This document shows, piece after piece, positions 6,170 to 12,919 of a DNA stretch of 15,913 nucleotides. The translations under genes were made by a program, and so were the position numbers. The DNA lies in contig JBNJEM010000099.1 of assembly GCA_051745935.1 (NCBI GenBank), positions 1 to 15,913 of the forward strand. The letters run 5' to 3'. The notes below the pieces were generated by a model. It saw nothing but the letters and a program-made list of their open reading frames with translations. It did no database searches and was not told the DNA's origin. How positions within the stretch are numbered: position 1 is the stretch's first letter; each line of letters begins with the position of its first letter. Source of the stretch: JBNJEM01 sp051745935. GTDB taxonomy: Bacteria > Planctomycetota > Planctomycetia > Pirellulales > Pirellulaceae.

Positions 6170-7774
6170 CTATGGGCTCGAGGTCATGCCACCTGTTTGC
6201 AGGCCCAGCACATCGAGCGGATAACCACGTCCCAAATGACTGATCTCTTTCCAGGATACTACGCGGGGCACCGCGGCGGTAGCATCAAAAATCACTTCCG
6301 CTCGGCAAGCGGCGATACCATTTTCATGGTACCCCACGATTTGCGCGCGAAAGACATCGCCTCCCGCGCAAATCATGGGACTCAACGCTTTCATTTCCTC
6401 CAAGGTGACGATCCCGGAGGTGAGCAACCAGGTTTCGTGCCGCCGCGCCATCGCCTCGTCCTCGTCCGCCGGTTCCAGCGCTCGCTGATTGATAATCTCG
6501 TCGACCGTCGTCTCTTCAATGCCGGGTATCCCCATCAAAAGTGGTCGCGGCGCGCGATTGATATTGAGCCGGCCCGGAATGACCGGCGCTCCCACAACGG
6601 TCACCGCATCCATCAGCATCGGCATATAGACTGCCATTTCCACCTCCGACTCGGGGAACACGGGCGCCACCACCGTGCCCTCGTCATCGCCCCCCTCGGG
6701 CACCTCGACCTTTTTCCCAATGAGGTCGAGTACCTGCGCGATGCGGGTTTCGCCCTCCTTGCTGAAATCGACGTCGACGACCGATACCGACTCCCCCTGT
6801 TCATCCCCGTCGTAGGGTCCGTATTGGCGATAGAGGACAATGAATCTGGCCCAGTCCTCGCTAACGGCAACACTGACGCTCTCGTACAAGGCTTCCAGGT
6901 CGTCCATGTTCAAATCGATACGCGGTTCCCCCAGCGAATTCACATTCTTCTCCTGGCTGTGCAGGGTCAAATAGCCGAGCCAGCCGCGATCCAAAGACCC
7001 CATCGACGTATCCACGCTCGTCGTTTCAGCGGTGGTTGACGCAGCATCCAGCATGGTCGTCGGGTTCATTTCATGCGTGTCGACCATCCCGTTCCGGTTC
7101 GTGTCGCTGCCAAAGAGCAACTCCGGCGTCACGCCGCGAACCAACAACAGCTCTTCCAGCGTGTCGAGCGGTCCGTTTTTGGCATGATAGGGCGGGTCGA
7201 GTTCCTGGTAGTACTCCGACTCGCAACCGTATTCCCGCGCTTCCTCGTCCTCATCCATCCAATCGAGAATGGCATCCGCCACGTCCTCCGTCATCCCGGG
7301 CAGACCCATCAGCAGCCCGCGTCCGTCGACCGATGGCAGTGTGTCAATCTCCACCAATGCATTGATGTTCAAACGCGCCGATTCGTCCTCCAGCCCGTAC
7401 CGGATACCACTGAGATTCCCTTCATCGTCGATATTCGGCACCAGGACCGTGAAGTTTCCCTGGTCCATTGGATCGTTGCTCATGGCCACCGGCACCGCCT
7501 GAAAAAACATGGGGTTGTTAAAATCGCCCCCCGCCTCCTCACGCATCGCCTCGTCTCCGATCAGGTACATGCGCACGGCCTCGACGCCAGAGTCCACCAA
7601 GTTCCGGCTCCGCAGTTGACGGCCACTCAATTGAGCCGACTCGTAGTGCGTCAGCATCAGCTCCGCGAACGTATAGGCCGCCAGTGTCAGCAGCGCGACC
7701 ACCACCAGCACGACCACGATGATCACGCCGCGGCGCCGCTCGCGACCCACGCGTCTTCTTCTTGTTTCGTTCAT
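6170..7774 (-). CDS. gspK: GspK-type minor pseudopilin (T2SS tip)
   Basis: 534-aa minor pseudopilin expected at the tip of the T2SS pseudopilus with GspI and GspJ. The ATG at 7774 follows GGTGGG by 9 nt; a TTG at 7807 is a poorer alternative. A basic leader (RERRRG, ending at G16) precedes a hydrophobic helix (17-36). Position +5 after the cleavage site is Val21, not Glu, which is the known hallmark of GspK. Family landmarks are ARLNINAL (133-140), an HhH/SAM-like stretch around MGLPGMTEDVADAILDWMDE (156-175), and a second set, LNINRAPRPLLMGIPGIEET (403-422). Residues 224-235, DTNRNGMVDTHE, fit the EF-hand calcium-loop pattern exactly at positions 1, 3, 5, 6, 8, 9 and 12. At over 500 aa it is longer than the usual ~320, mainly through acidic insertions (about 245-395). 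It lies between two gaps that both hold heptanucleotide arrays. Confidence 0.92.
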   Translation of the reverse strand: MNETRRRRVGRERRRGVIIVVVLVVVALLTLAAYTFAELMLTHYESAQLSGRQLRSRNLVDSGVEAVRMYLIGDEAMREEAGGDFNNPMFFQAVPVAMSNDPMDQGNFTVLVPNIDDEGNLSGIRYGLEDESARLNINALVEIDTLPSVDGRGLLMGLPGMTEDVADAILDWMDEDEEAREYGCESEYYQELDPPYHAKNGPLDTLEELLLVRGVTPELLFGSDTNRNGMVDTHEMNPTTMLDAASTTAETTSVDTSMGSLDRGWLGYLTLHSQEKNVNSLGEPRIDLNMDDLEALYESVSVAVSEDWARFIVLYRQYGPYDGDEQGESVSVVDVDFSKEGETRIAQVLDLIGKKVEVPEGGDDEGTVVAPVFPESEVEMAVYMPMLMDAVTVVGAPVIPGRLNINRAPRPLLMGIPGIEETTVDEIINQRALEPADEDEAMARRHETWLLTSGIVTLEEMKALSPMICAGGDVFRAQIVGYHENGIAACRAEVIFDATAAVPRVVSWKEISHLGRGYPLDVLGLQTGGMTSSP

Positions 7775-7974
7775 GTTCGTGTTCCCACCGGAAGCCCAAC
7801 CAGGCAACGGCTAAGGGACCGAAATCCCCACGGCTGACCCCCGATCTAAAGACCGGTTCACTTTTCAAACACTCAAACGCGTAAAACGGATTCGCCACCT
7901 CGTCCATGATGGTGAGCGGTAGAGCGCGAGATTGTCGTCATTCGCTGATCCGTCATTCGCGGTGTTTTCGTGTA

Positions 7975-8009
7975 TTCATCATTCATCACTCGTGATTCGT
8001 GATTCATTT
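7975..8009 (-). repeat. Heptanucleotide array in the gspJ-gspK gap
   Basis: Five 7-bp units on the plus strand: TTCATCA, TTCATCA, CTCGTGA, TTCGTGA, TTCATTT. Looser GTCATTCG matches extend left to about 7936. The motif is the same type as that at 6081-6136. The whole gap 7775-8052 holds no gene I can support. Confidence 0.7.
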
Positions 8010-8010
8010 C

Positions 8011-8027
8011 CGCGACCGAGTGTCGCG
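8011..8027 (-). other. Hairpin 25 bp after the gspJ stop
   Basis: CGCGAC and GTCGCG (8011-8016 and 8022-8027) pair around a 5-nt loop. No T tract follows in the minus direction, so this is more likely an mRNA end-stabilising or processing hairpin than a full terminator. Confidence 0.4.
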
Positions 8028-8052
8028 AAATCACGTTGATTCATTTACTCAT

Positions 8053-9345
8053 TTAGAATCCCAGTGCCTCCATCCCTTCCGTTTCAGTTTGTTCGGTTAA
8101 CTCGGACGGAACCGCCGTGGGTAATCGAACCACCACCGAATACGCCAGATCGGACGCCAAAAGCGACTCGGTCGAAAGAACCGAAGTGTCCGAAGAGGAG
8201 GTCGGCAACGCCGAACCGGAGGAGTAGCTGCCGACTGCCTCCCTCTCCATATCCCCGTCCTCCGGCATCATGACGATCGTCACTCGCACCGCCACGGGCA
8301 ACCCGCCATTGGTCTCGGAATCCCACTCATAAAGCCATTCCACTCCATCGTAATACTGAAACTCGATGGCGGCGATTTCCGGAGCGATAATCTCTCCAAC
8401 GTCCTCGAGCGACGTGGCACTGGCGGTACCGGCGGCATGAAGCGTCACCGCCCGATCCAGCGATCGTCGCACCAATCCCCTCTGGGGGTTCCCCGCTCGG
8501 TCGCGAAAGTCTCCCGTCGACAGCCCGCTATCGGGATCGTGGACGTAATAGGCCACCGTTTTCACGTCGCTGGGAATATCCTGCAAAGGCGTTTCCAAGC
8601 TGGACTCGATGATGCGTTGCATCTCGTCCTGGCGCGGGATCCGGCTGACGTCCAGCTGTAGTTCGTATTGGTTGCCATAAAGCCCCGGAACGGGTAGCGG
8701 TTCGTTGCTGCTGGCGATGGATCCACTCTCAACCGCGCTCGCGTCCTCCGCCAACGGATCATCGCTCGTCCCGGCCAGCTGGCTTTCGTCCTCCCCCATG
8801 CCTCCGCCGTCCATTCCACTAGCCTCTGCCCCGTCCCTCTCCGCTCCCTCACCCGACGCCGCTTCCCCGGCGATGGATGTCAGAACCGAATAATCAGTGC
8901 TGCACGGCTCGACGGTGGCGCGTAGATCCTGGGCGACAATCCGCAAAACCGACCGGGCCAATTGGACCCGCTCCACCTCGTCTCGCCGCTCGTCGACCAT
9001 GCGAAGGTGAAGATCAATGGCCATTGAAATGGTGGCCAAGACCACACAGGTCAGGGCCAAGGCCAACATGACCTCCAATAACGTCATGCCCCGGGCCGCG
9101 ATCCACTCCCTCCTAGCCACCCTCGCGAGGGCGATGCCGCCGTAGCGTGACACAACTCGCGGACGGTCATGACACCGCTCATCTCGCCCGTTCATGCGCG
9201 AAGCCTTGGCGTGCCATCGTCGTGTCACTCGTGATCGCGCGGCGCGTAACGGCCCGCGAGACAACTCGGTTCCCGGACCCGAACGTCCCTGGTTGAAAGC
9301 AAATCCGAGTGATCTTGTCATGGGTTCCAAGCGTTTGGAATTCAC
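8053..9345 (-). CDS. gspJ: GspJ-type minor pseudopilin with long leader and acidic insert
   Basis: Minor pseudopilin, 430 aa from the GTG at 9345. This start overlaps the gspI stop by 4 nt (GTGA) and follows GGGAGG by 6 nt. The prepilin site is ARG|MTLLEVMLAL, with G86 at -1 and Glu91 at +5, followed by a hydrophobic helix to about 110. An 86-residue leader is far longer than the usual 6-25. An in-frame ATG at 9195 with AAGG upstream would shorten it to 36. The GspJ body is seen in RSVLRIVAQDLRATVEP (131-147) and in the strands around IAAIEFQYYDGVEWLYEW (324-341) and LPVAVRVTIVM (349-359). Residues 158-215 are a Gly/Glu/Ser/Asp-rich insert, probably a disordered surface loop, and the C-terminus is a Ser/Thr/Glu tail. 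GspJ proteins are typically about 200 aa. Confidence 0.85.
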   Translation of the reverse strand: MNSKRLEPMTRSLGFAFNQGRSGPGTELSRGPLRAARSRVTRRWHAKASRMNGRDERCHDRPRVVSRYGGIALARVARREWIAARGMTLLEVMLALALTCVVLATISMAIDLHLRMVDERRDEVERVQLARSVLRIVAQDLRATVEPCSTDYSVLTSIAGEAASGEGAERDGAEASGMDGGGMGEDESQLAGTSDDPLAEDASAVESGSIASSNEPLPVPGLYGNQYELQLDVSRIPRQDEMQRIIESSLETPLQDIPSDVKTVAYYVHDPDSGLSTGDFRDRAGNPQRGLVRRSLDRAVTLHAAGTASATSLEDVGEIIAPEIAAIEFQYYDGVEWLYEWDSETNGGLPVAVRVTIVMMPEDGDMEREAVGSYSSGSALPTSSSDTSVLSTESLLASDLAYSVVVRLPTAVPSELTEQTETEGMEALGF

Positions 9346-9932
9346 CGCTCACCTCCCGGCGCCGTGTTCCCGCCGGTGGAAAAGCCGCTGCCGGATCCCG
9401 TGGACGAATTGTTCGTTTCCATGTCCGCGGCCATCTCAGCCGCCGCCGCTTCCAATTCCATTTCCACCCCGGGATCGATCAACCACCGCGTCAGAGAATA
9501 ACTAATGGGCTCCGCGGAAGACGCCACATCCTCCGTGACCGTAACCGTGATGACCAATAAGTCTTCCTGGTTCGCCGGCTGCACGTCCACCGCGTATGTC
9601 CACGAGGCTCCTCCAAACCGCTCAACCACCCCCTCGGTCGACTCCGGCGTCATCGTGCCGTCGGCGCACATCTCCGTGGCCAGTGAATCAGCCAGCAACT
9701 GGGCGGAGGTCAGCGTTTCCGCTCGGCGGCACGAGCGGGTGCCAACCCGCACCAGCTCGCCCAACACGGCCAATGAGCCACCGAGGATGGCGATCGAGAG
9801 GATCACCTCCATAAGCGTCATGGCCCGGCGGACGACCCGGCCCCGTTTCGATCGCCTGGCGCGCCCGTGGCGCCACGAACGCCGCTGTCCCGCCGCGAGT
9901 CCGTACATGTCAGGGAACCAATTCCACTTCAT
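9342..9932 (-). CDS. gspI: GspI-type minor pseudopilin
   Basis: 196-aa pseudopilin placed between gspH and gspJ, the usual position of gspI. The leader is basic (about 17-36), and the hydrophobic helix begins MTLMEVILSIAILGGSLAVL (38-57), with Glu42 at +5. The residue before the cleavage site is Ala37 (VVRRA|MTLME), not the near-invariant Gly. The globular part has RVGTRSCRRAETLTSAQLLADS (62-83) and strands WTYAVDV and LLVITVTVTED, fitting GspI. The C-terminal ~40 residues are Ala/Glu- then Ser/Gly-rich and look disordered. The ATG at 9932 overlaps the gspH end by 23 nt; an ATG at 9908, one base after the gspH stop, is the alternative and gives a 29-residue leader. The stop overlaps the gspJ start. 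Confidence 0.85.
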   Translation of the reverse strand: MKWNWFPDMYGLAAGQRRSWRHGRARRSKRGRVVRRAMTLMEVILSIAILGGSLAVLGELVRVGTRSCRRAETLTSAQLLADSLATEMCADGTMTPESTEGVVERFGGASWTYAVDVQPANQEDLLVITVTVTEDVASSAEPISYSLTRWLIDPGVEMELEAAAAEMAADMETNNSSTGSGSGFSTGGNTAPGGER

Positions 9933-10629
9933 CGGCTGATACCAAACCGCTGACCTTGACCATGCCAGTCAGGCCGCGCAAAGAAACGACCACGTGTGAT
10001 TTCCCGTGTTGATTCGTCAACACCAGCCGCGCGTCCGATGTCGTCCCGTCCGGATAGAACAAGATGGGCGGAATCTCCTGACAGCCACTCGTCATCTTAC
10101 CCCCCGCCTGGCCGGCGCCGTACTGCTGTTGTGAGATGTCCTCCTGGAGTTGCATGGAGCGAAGGTCCGCCCGGACCTGGCTGGAGACGAAGACGATGCC
10201 CTCGGGCAGTGTTTTCGCTTGTGCCTCAACCCTATCCGCCTGTCGCGTGGCCGCCATTGCCGCCCCATCCGTCATGGCCATGCCGGCGGTGGAGGTTCCG
10301 CCGTGTCTGGCGTCCGCTTCCAAGACGTCCCGATCGGAATAGTGCGGCTGTGTAAAGTAGGTTTTCTCTTCGGCGTTGTAGTAAAACATCCGGGTCTGGC
10401 CCGTTTTCATCGCCTTGACGCGGGCTTTGTTCCAGGCCACCCGTATCACGTCACCCGCTTTCCGCAACTTTTGGTTGTCAAACGGAATCCGCAAGGATGG
10501 CATCGCTAGAGCGCCCATCACCACCAGCAGAGCGAGCACGAGCATCAACTCCAAGAGCGTCATGCCACCACGCGTTTTCACGTGCAAGCGAGCAAGGTCA
10601 TGACGAGATGTCGCCGAGCAATTCCGCAT
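9910..10629 (-). CDS. gspH: GspH-type minor pseudopilin
   Basis: 239-aa minor pseudopilin of the GspH/FimT class. The ATG at 10629 has AGGA 8 nt upstream; a GTG at 10674 would lengthen it without a better site. The prepilin site is KTRGG|MTLLELMLVLALLV, with G22 at -1 and Glu27 at +5. The GspH fold is suggested by DNQKLRKAGDVIRVAWNKAR (51-70), ARVKAMKTGQTRMFYYN (69-85), LPEGIVFVSS (141-150), ILFYPDGTTSDARLVLTN (189-206) and VVVSLRGLTGMVKVS (213-227). Residues about 103-140 are an Ala/Met/Gly/Thr-rich insert beyond the usual fold. The length is somewhat above the family norm of ~170-200. Confidence 0.9.
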   Translation of the reverse strand: MRNCSATSRHDLARLHVKTRGGMTLLELMLVLALLVVMGALAMPSLRIPFDNQKLRKAGDVIRVAWNKARVKAMKTGQTRMFYYNAEEKTYFTQPHYSDRDVLEADARHGGTSTAGMAMTDGAAMAATRQADRVEAQAKTLPEGIVFVSSQVRADLRSMQLQEDISQQQYGAGQAGGKMTSGCQEIPPILFYPDGTTSDARLVLTNQHGKSHVVVSLRGLTGMVKVSGLVSADEVELVP

Positions 10630-10718
10630 CGGTCCAGTCCTAAGGCGGCAGGGCCGCCAACCAAATAAAGACACCGTACAGGGATGGGGCGCTCCCGTTG
10701 GTCGCTCATGTCAAGAAC

Positions 10719-10735
10719 GCGCGCACCGTGCGCGC
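10719..10735 (-). other. GC-rich hairpin 20 bp after the gspG stop
   Basis: GCGCGCA and TGCGCGC (10719-10725, 10729-10735) pair as a 7-bp stem with a 3-nt loop in the 125-bp gspG-gspH gap. The minus-strand sequence after it is GTTCTTG, which is a poor T tract. It could act as a partial terminator or a 3' stabiliser of gspG mRNA. Confidence 0.5.
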
Positions 10736-10754
10736 ATGTTACGCCCGAAGTGCA

Positions 10755-11195
10755 CTAAAGGTTCAGGTTGTCCACGTCGTCTTCCGTGCCGAGTTGTCCG
10801 TCGGGACCCGCCGAGGAGATTTTGTATTGGTTGGGGGCCGCGAGTTCGTAGACGTACTCATTCGACCAGGGATCCACCGGGATATCTTTCTTGGCGTATG
10901 GTCCTTGCCATTTCCCCGGATCAGCCAAATCGGGAGGGGCTTCGCGAAGCGCCTGCAGGCCTTGCTCATTGGTTGGATACGACCCGATATCCAACTGATA
11001 AATATCCAGTTGCGTTTCAAAGGCGCTGATTTGAGCCTTGGCGGCCTTGATCTTACTGCTGGCGAAAACCCCCGAGAAGTTGGCGACGACCAGCGATCCC
11101 AAGATCACCAGAATCGCCAACACCAGCAGGACTTCCATCAGCGTGAAGCCCCGTCGCGTCCGGCGTCGCCCACCCACGTTACTTCTTCGTCTCAT
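10755..11195 (-). CDS. gspG: GspG major pseudopilin
   Basis: 146-aa major pseudopilin that builds the T2SS pseudopilus. The ATG at 11195 follows GGGAGG by 7 nt. The leader is MRRRSNVGGRRRTRRG, cleaved after G16, then FTLMEVLLVLAILVILGSLV with Glu21 at +5. The globular part shows the standard GspG landmarks: AQISAFETQLDIYQLDIGSYP (54-74), TNEQGLQAL (75-83), GPYAKKDIPVDPWSNEYVYE (98-117) and the C-terminal calcium loop SSAGPDGQLGTEDDV (127-141) with its conserved Asp residues. The length matches the family. It is set off by a 377-bp gap upstream and a 125-bp gap downstream, both with strong hairpins, unlike the tightly packed gspH-I-J genes. Confidence 0.97.
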   Translation of the reverse strand: MRRRSNVGGRRRTRRGFTLMEVLLVLAILVILGSLVVANFSGVFASSKIKAAKAQISAFETQLDIYQLDIGSYPTNEQGLQALREAPPDLADPGKWQGPYAKKDIPVDPWSNEYVYELAAPNQYKISSAGPDGQLGTEDDVDNLNL

Positions 11196-11233
11196 GTTAA
11201 AGCCTCCCATCGACCTGTTTGTTCCCAAGGTTT

Positions 11234-11264
11234 GGCGTGGTCCGGTCCGATCGCCGGCCACGCC
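11234..11264 (+). other. Leader hairpin upstream of gspG
   Basis: GGCGTGG (11234-11240) pairs with CCACGCC (11258-11264), and inside it CCGG pairs with CCGG around an 8-nt loop. On the plus strand it is followed by five T (11268-11272), so it has the form of a terminator against antisense transcription. On the minus strand it is a structured stem about 40 bp before the gspG start. Confidence 0.45.
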
Positions 11265-11365
11265 CGGTTTTTCTTCGTTCATCCAACACGCCAATTCCCT
11301 CCCGCCAGCTTCTGTAGCCGTTCACGGGTGTCGCTACACGGCCTGGACACGCAAAGCCCGCATGG

Positions 11366-11481
11366 ATGCCACGGGCTTGTCCCGTGGTGGTTCACGCTCG
11401 CCGCTACACACCGACCAGACGCACCACTTCTGCCCGTCGGTAGCGTGGAACGTAACGAACCACGGGACAAGCCCGTGGCAT
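11366..11481. repeat. REPIN-like element: two inverted REP-type hairpins
   Basis: Two 22-bp arms (11366-11387 and 11460-11481) are perfect reverse complements. Each arm is itself a hairpin, CCACGGG-cttgt-CCCGTGG or its complement. The ~72 bp between them also keep partial inverted symmetry (GGTTCACGCT against the complement of AGCGTGGAACG). This is the arrangement of REP doublets (REPINs). No transposase lies nearby, so it would be mobilised in trans. Confidence 0.8.
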
Positions 11482-11572
11482 TTGCACCTGGAAAAGTCTT
11501 TCCTCAATGTGTGCAACGGACGTGCGAACGCCCGCGGATATCCGTCTTTTGCCCGTGAACGCCCGCCAGCCT

Positions 11573-12772
11573 CTAAATCGTACTACTCATCTTGATGACC
11601 GGCATCAGAAGCGCGATAACCACGAACAATACCGCGCCCGCCAACACCAGCAGCAAGATCGGTTCCAACAGCCGAACGGCCAGCTCCAAACGCCGTCTCG
11701 TTCGCTTTTCGAGCCCATCCGCGATTTCGATCAGCACGTTATCCAAGGTGTTTGATTCTTCCGCCACGCTGATCATTTCCACCACCGTGATGGGGAAATG
11801 GCCGGAGGCCGCCAGCGGGGCGGCCAGCGACTCGCCGGCACTGATGTTCTCCGACGCATGTTCAATCGCCTCCGACAGCACCCGATTCCCGGACGTGTCA
11901 CGGCTGATCTCAAGCGACATGAGGATGGGGACGCCATTGCGCAACAGGGTACCCAATACGCGGCAAAACCGAGCGACCGCGAGGTTTTTGAACACCACGC
12001 CCAATAACGGCAAGCCCAGCTTGATCCGGTCTCGCAGGCGACGGCCGTTTTCCGTGGCCATCTGAGCTTTCAATCCAAATCCGGCGAAAATGACGAGCCC
12101 CAGGAGCACGAGGCCCCACGAGTGCGACAACTTGCTGAACGAGAGCAACCAATCCGTCAACAGCGGCAGCTCACCCCGCTCCCGGAGCGACTCGAATAAC
12201 TCCTCGAACTGCGGCACGAAGAAAATGATCAGGGCGGCTACAATCAATGTTCCGACACTGGCCAGAAAGGCTGGATAAGCCAGCGCCCCGACCGTTTGGG
12301 CTTTAAGATCCTCTTGTTGTTCGGTGAACTGGGCCACGCGATCCAACGCCTCTTCCAGAAATCCCCCTTCGCCCCCGGCTTTGATCATGTTGATGGCCAT
12401 TTCGCTGAAGACGCGCGGGTAGCGAGCGACGGCGTCCCCCAGCGTGCTGCCCTGCTCCACATCGCTTCGCACTTCGCCCAACACGCGATTCAACGTCTGA
12501 TTCGACGATTGCTTGCGGATCACTTCCAACGCCCGCAGCAACGGGACTCCAGCTCGCAGCAACGACGCCAGCTGGGCATACGTAACCGCCATCGTCTGCC
12601 CCTTGACGCGTCCCCCCCTTGATTGTCGCTTCGGCGTTTCCGCCGTCACCCGCAGTGGAAACAACGACTGGCCAGCCAAAAGCGAAACCGCCTCGCGCTG
12701 GCTGGCGGCGTTAATGGAACCGGCCGTTTTCTCGCCGGAGGTATTTCGGGCAACATAAGCAAAATCTGGCAT
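11573..12772 (-). CDS. gspF: GspF T2SS inner-membrane platform protein
   Basis: 399-aa polytopic inner-membrane protein that links the GspE motor to pseudopilus assembly. The N-terminus MPDFAYVARNTSGEKTAGSI is typical of the family. Two duplicated cytoplasmic GspF domains are seen (about 65-190 and 268-390), each with the pattern FxRxLxxLLxxGVPLLxALE (TYAQLASLLRAGVPLLRALE and ARFCRVLGTLLRNGVPILMSLE). Membrane segments lie at about 165-187, 217-236 and 368-392. KAGGEGGFLEEALDRVAQF (131-149) and SVAEESNTLDNVLIEIA (335-351) are the matching conserved helices. Length matches the family. The ATG at 12772 lacks a clear ribosome site, and the 147-bp gap to the gspE stop shows nothing distinct. Confidence 0.96.
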   Translation of the reverse strand: MPDFAYVARNTSGEKTAGSINAASQREAVSLLAGQSLFPLRVTAETPKRQSRGGRVKGQTMAVTYAQLASLLRAGVPLLRALEVIRKQSSNQTLNRVLGEVRSDVEQGSTLGDAVARYPRVFSEMAINMIKAGGEGGFLEEALDRVAQFTEQQEDLKAQTVGALAYPAFLASVGTLIVAALIIFFVPQFEELFESLRERGELPLLTDWLLSFSKLSHSWGLVLLGLVIFAGFGLKAQMATENGRRLRDRIKLGLPLLGVVFKNLAVARFCRVLGTLLRNGVPILMSLEISRDTSGNRVLSEAIEHASENISAGESLAAPLAASGHFPITVVEMISVAEESNTLDNVLIEIADGLEKRTRRRLELAVRLLEPILLLVLAGAVLFVVIALLMPVIKMSSTI

Positions 12773-12919
12773 CGCACACAGTATCGCGTTTGAAAGTCAC
12801 GTGGTCAGCAAGCGGTCAAACCATCACGCTTCGAGCTCTTGTCGCCCGGAACAAAACCTGGCTCCCGCTTTCACAACTCCTTTGGCGGTCGGAACGTCGA
12901 AGGGTCCTGTTCGGCCTGT

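Larger units (their letters stand above)
11196..11572. other. gspF-gspG intergenic region with REPIN-like and leader hairpins
   Basis: 377 bp without a gene inside the operon. It holds a double-hairpin REPIN-like element (11366-11481), a leader hairpin (11234-11264) and the gspG ribosome site. I see no convincing promoter boxes for a separate gspG transcript. Confidence 0.7.

Noticed and set aside
5675..7039. 454-aa open frame on the plus strand
   Set aside because: It spans the antisense of gspL, the heptanucleotide gap and gspK, with low-complexity sequence and no domain or ribosome site.
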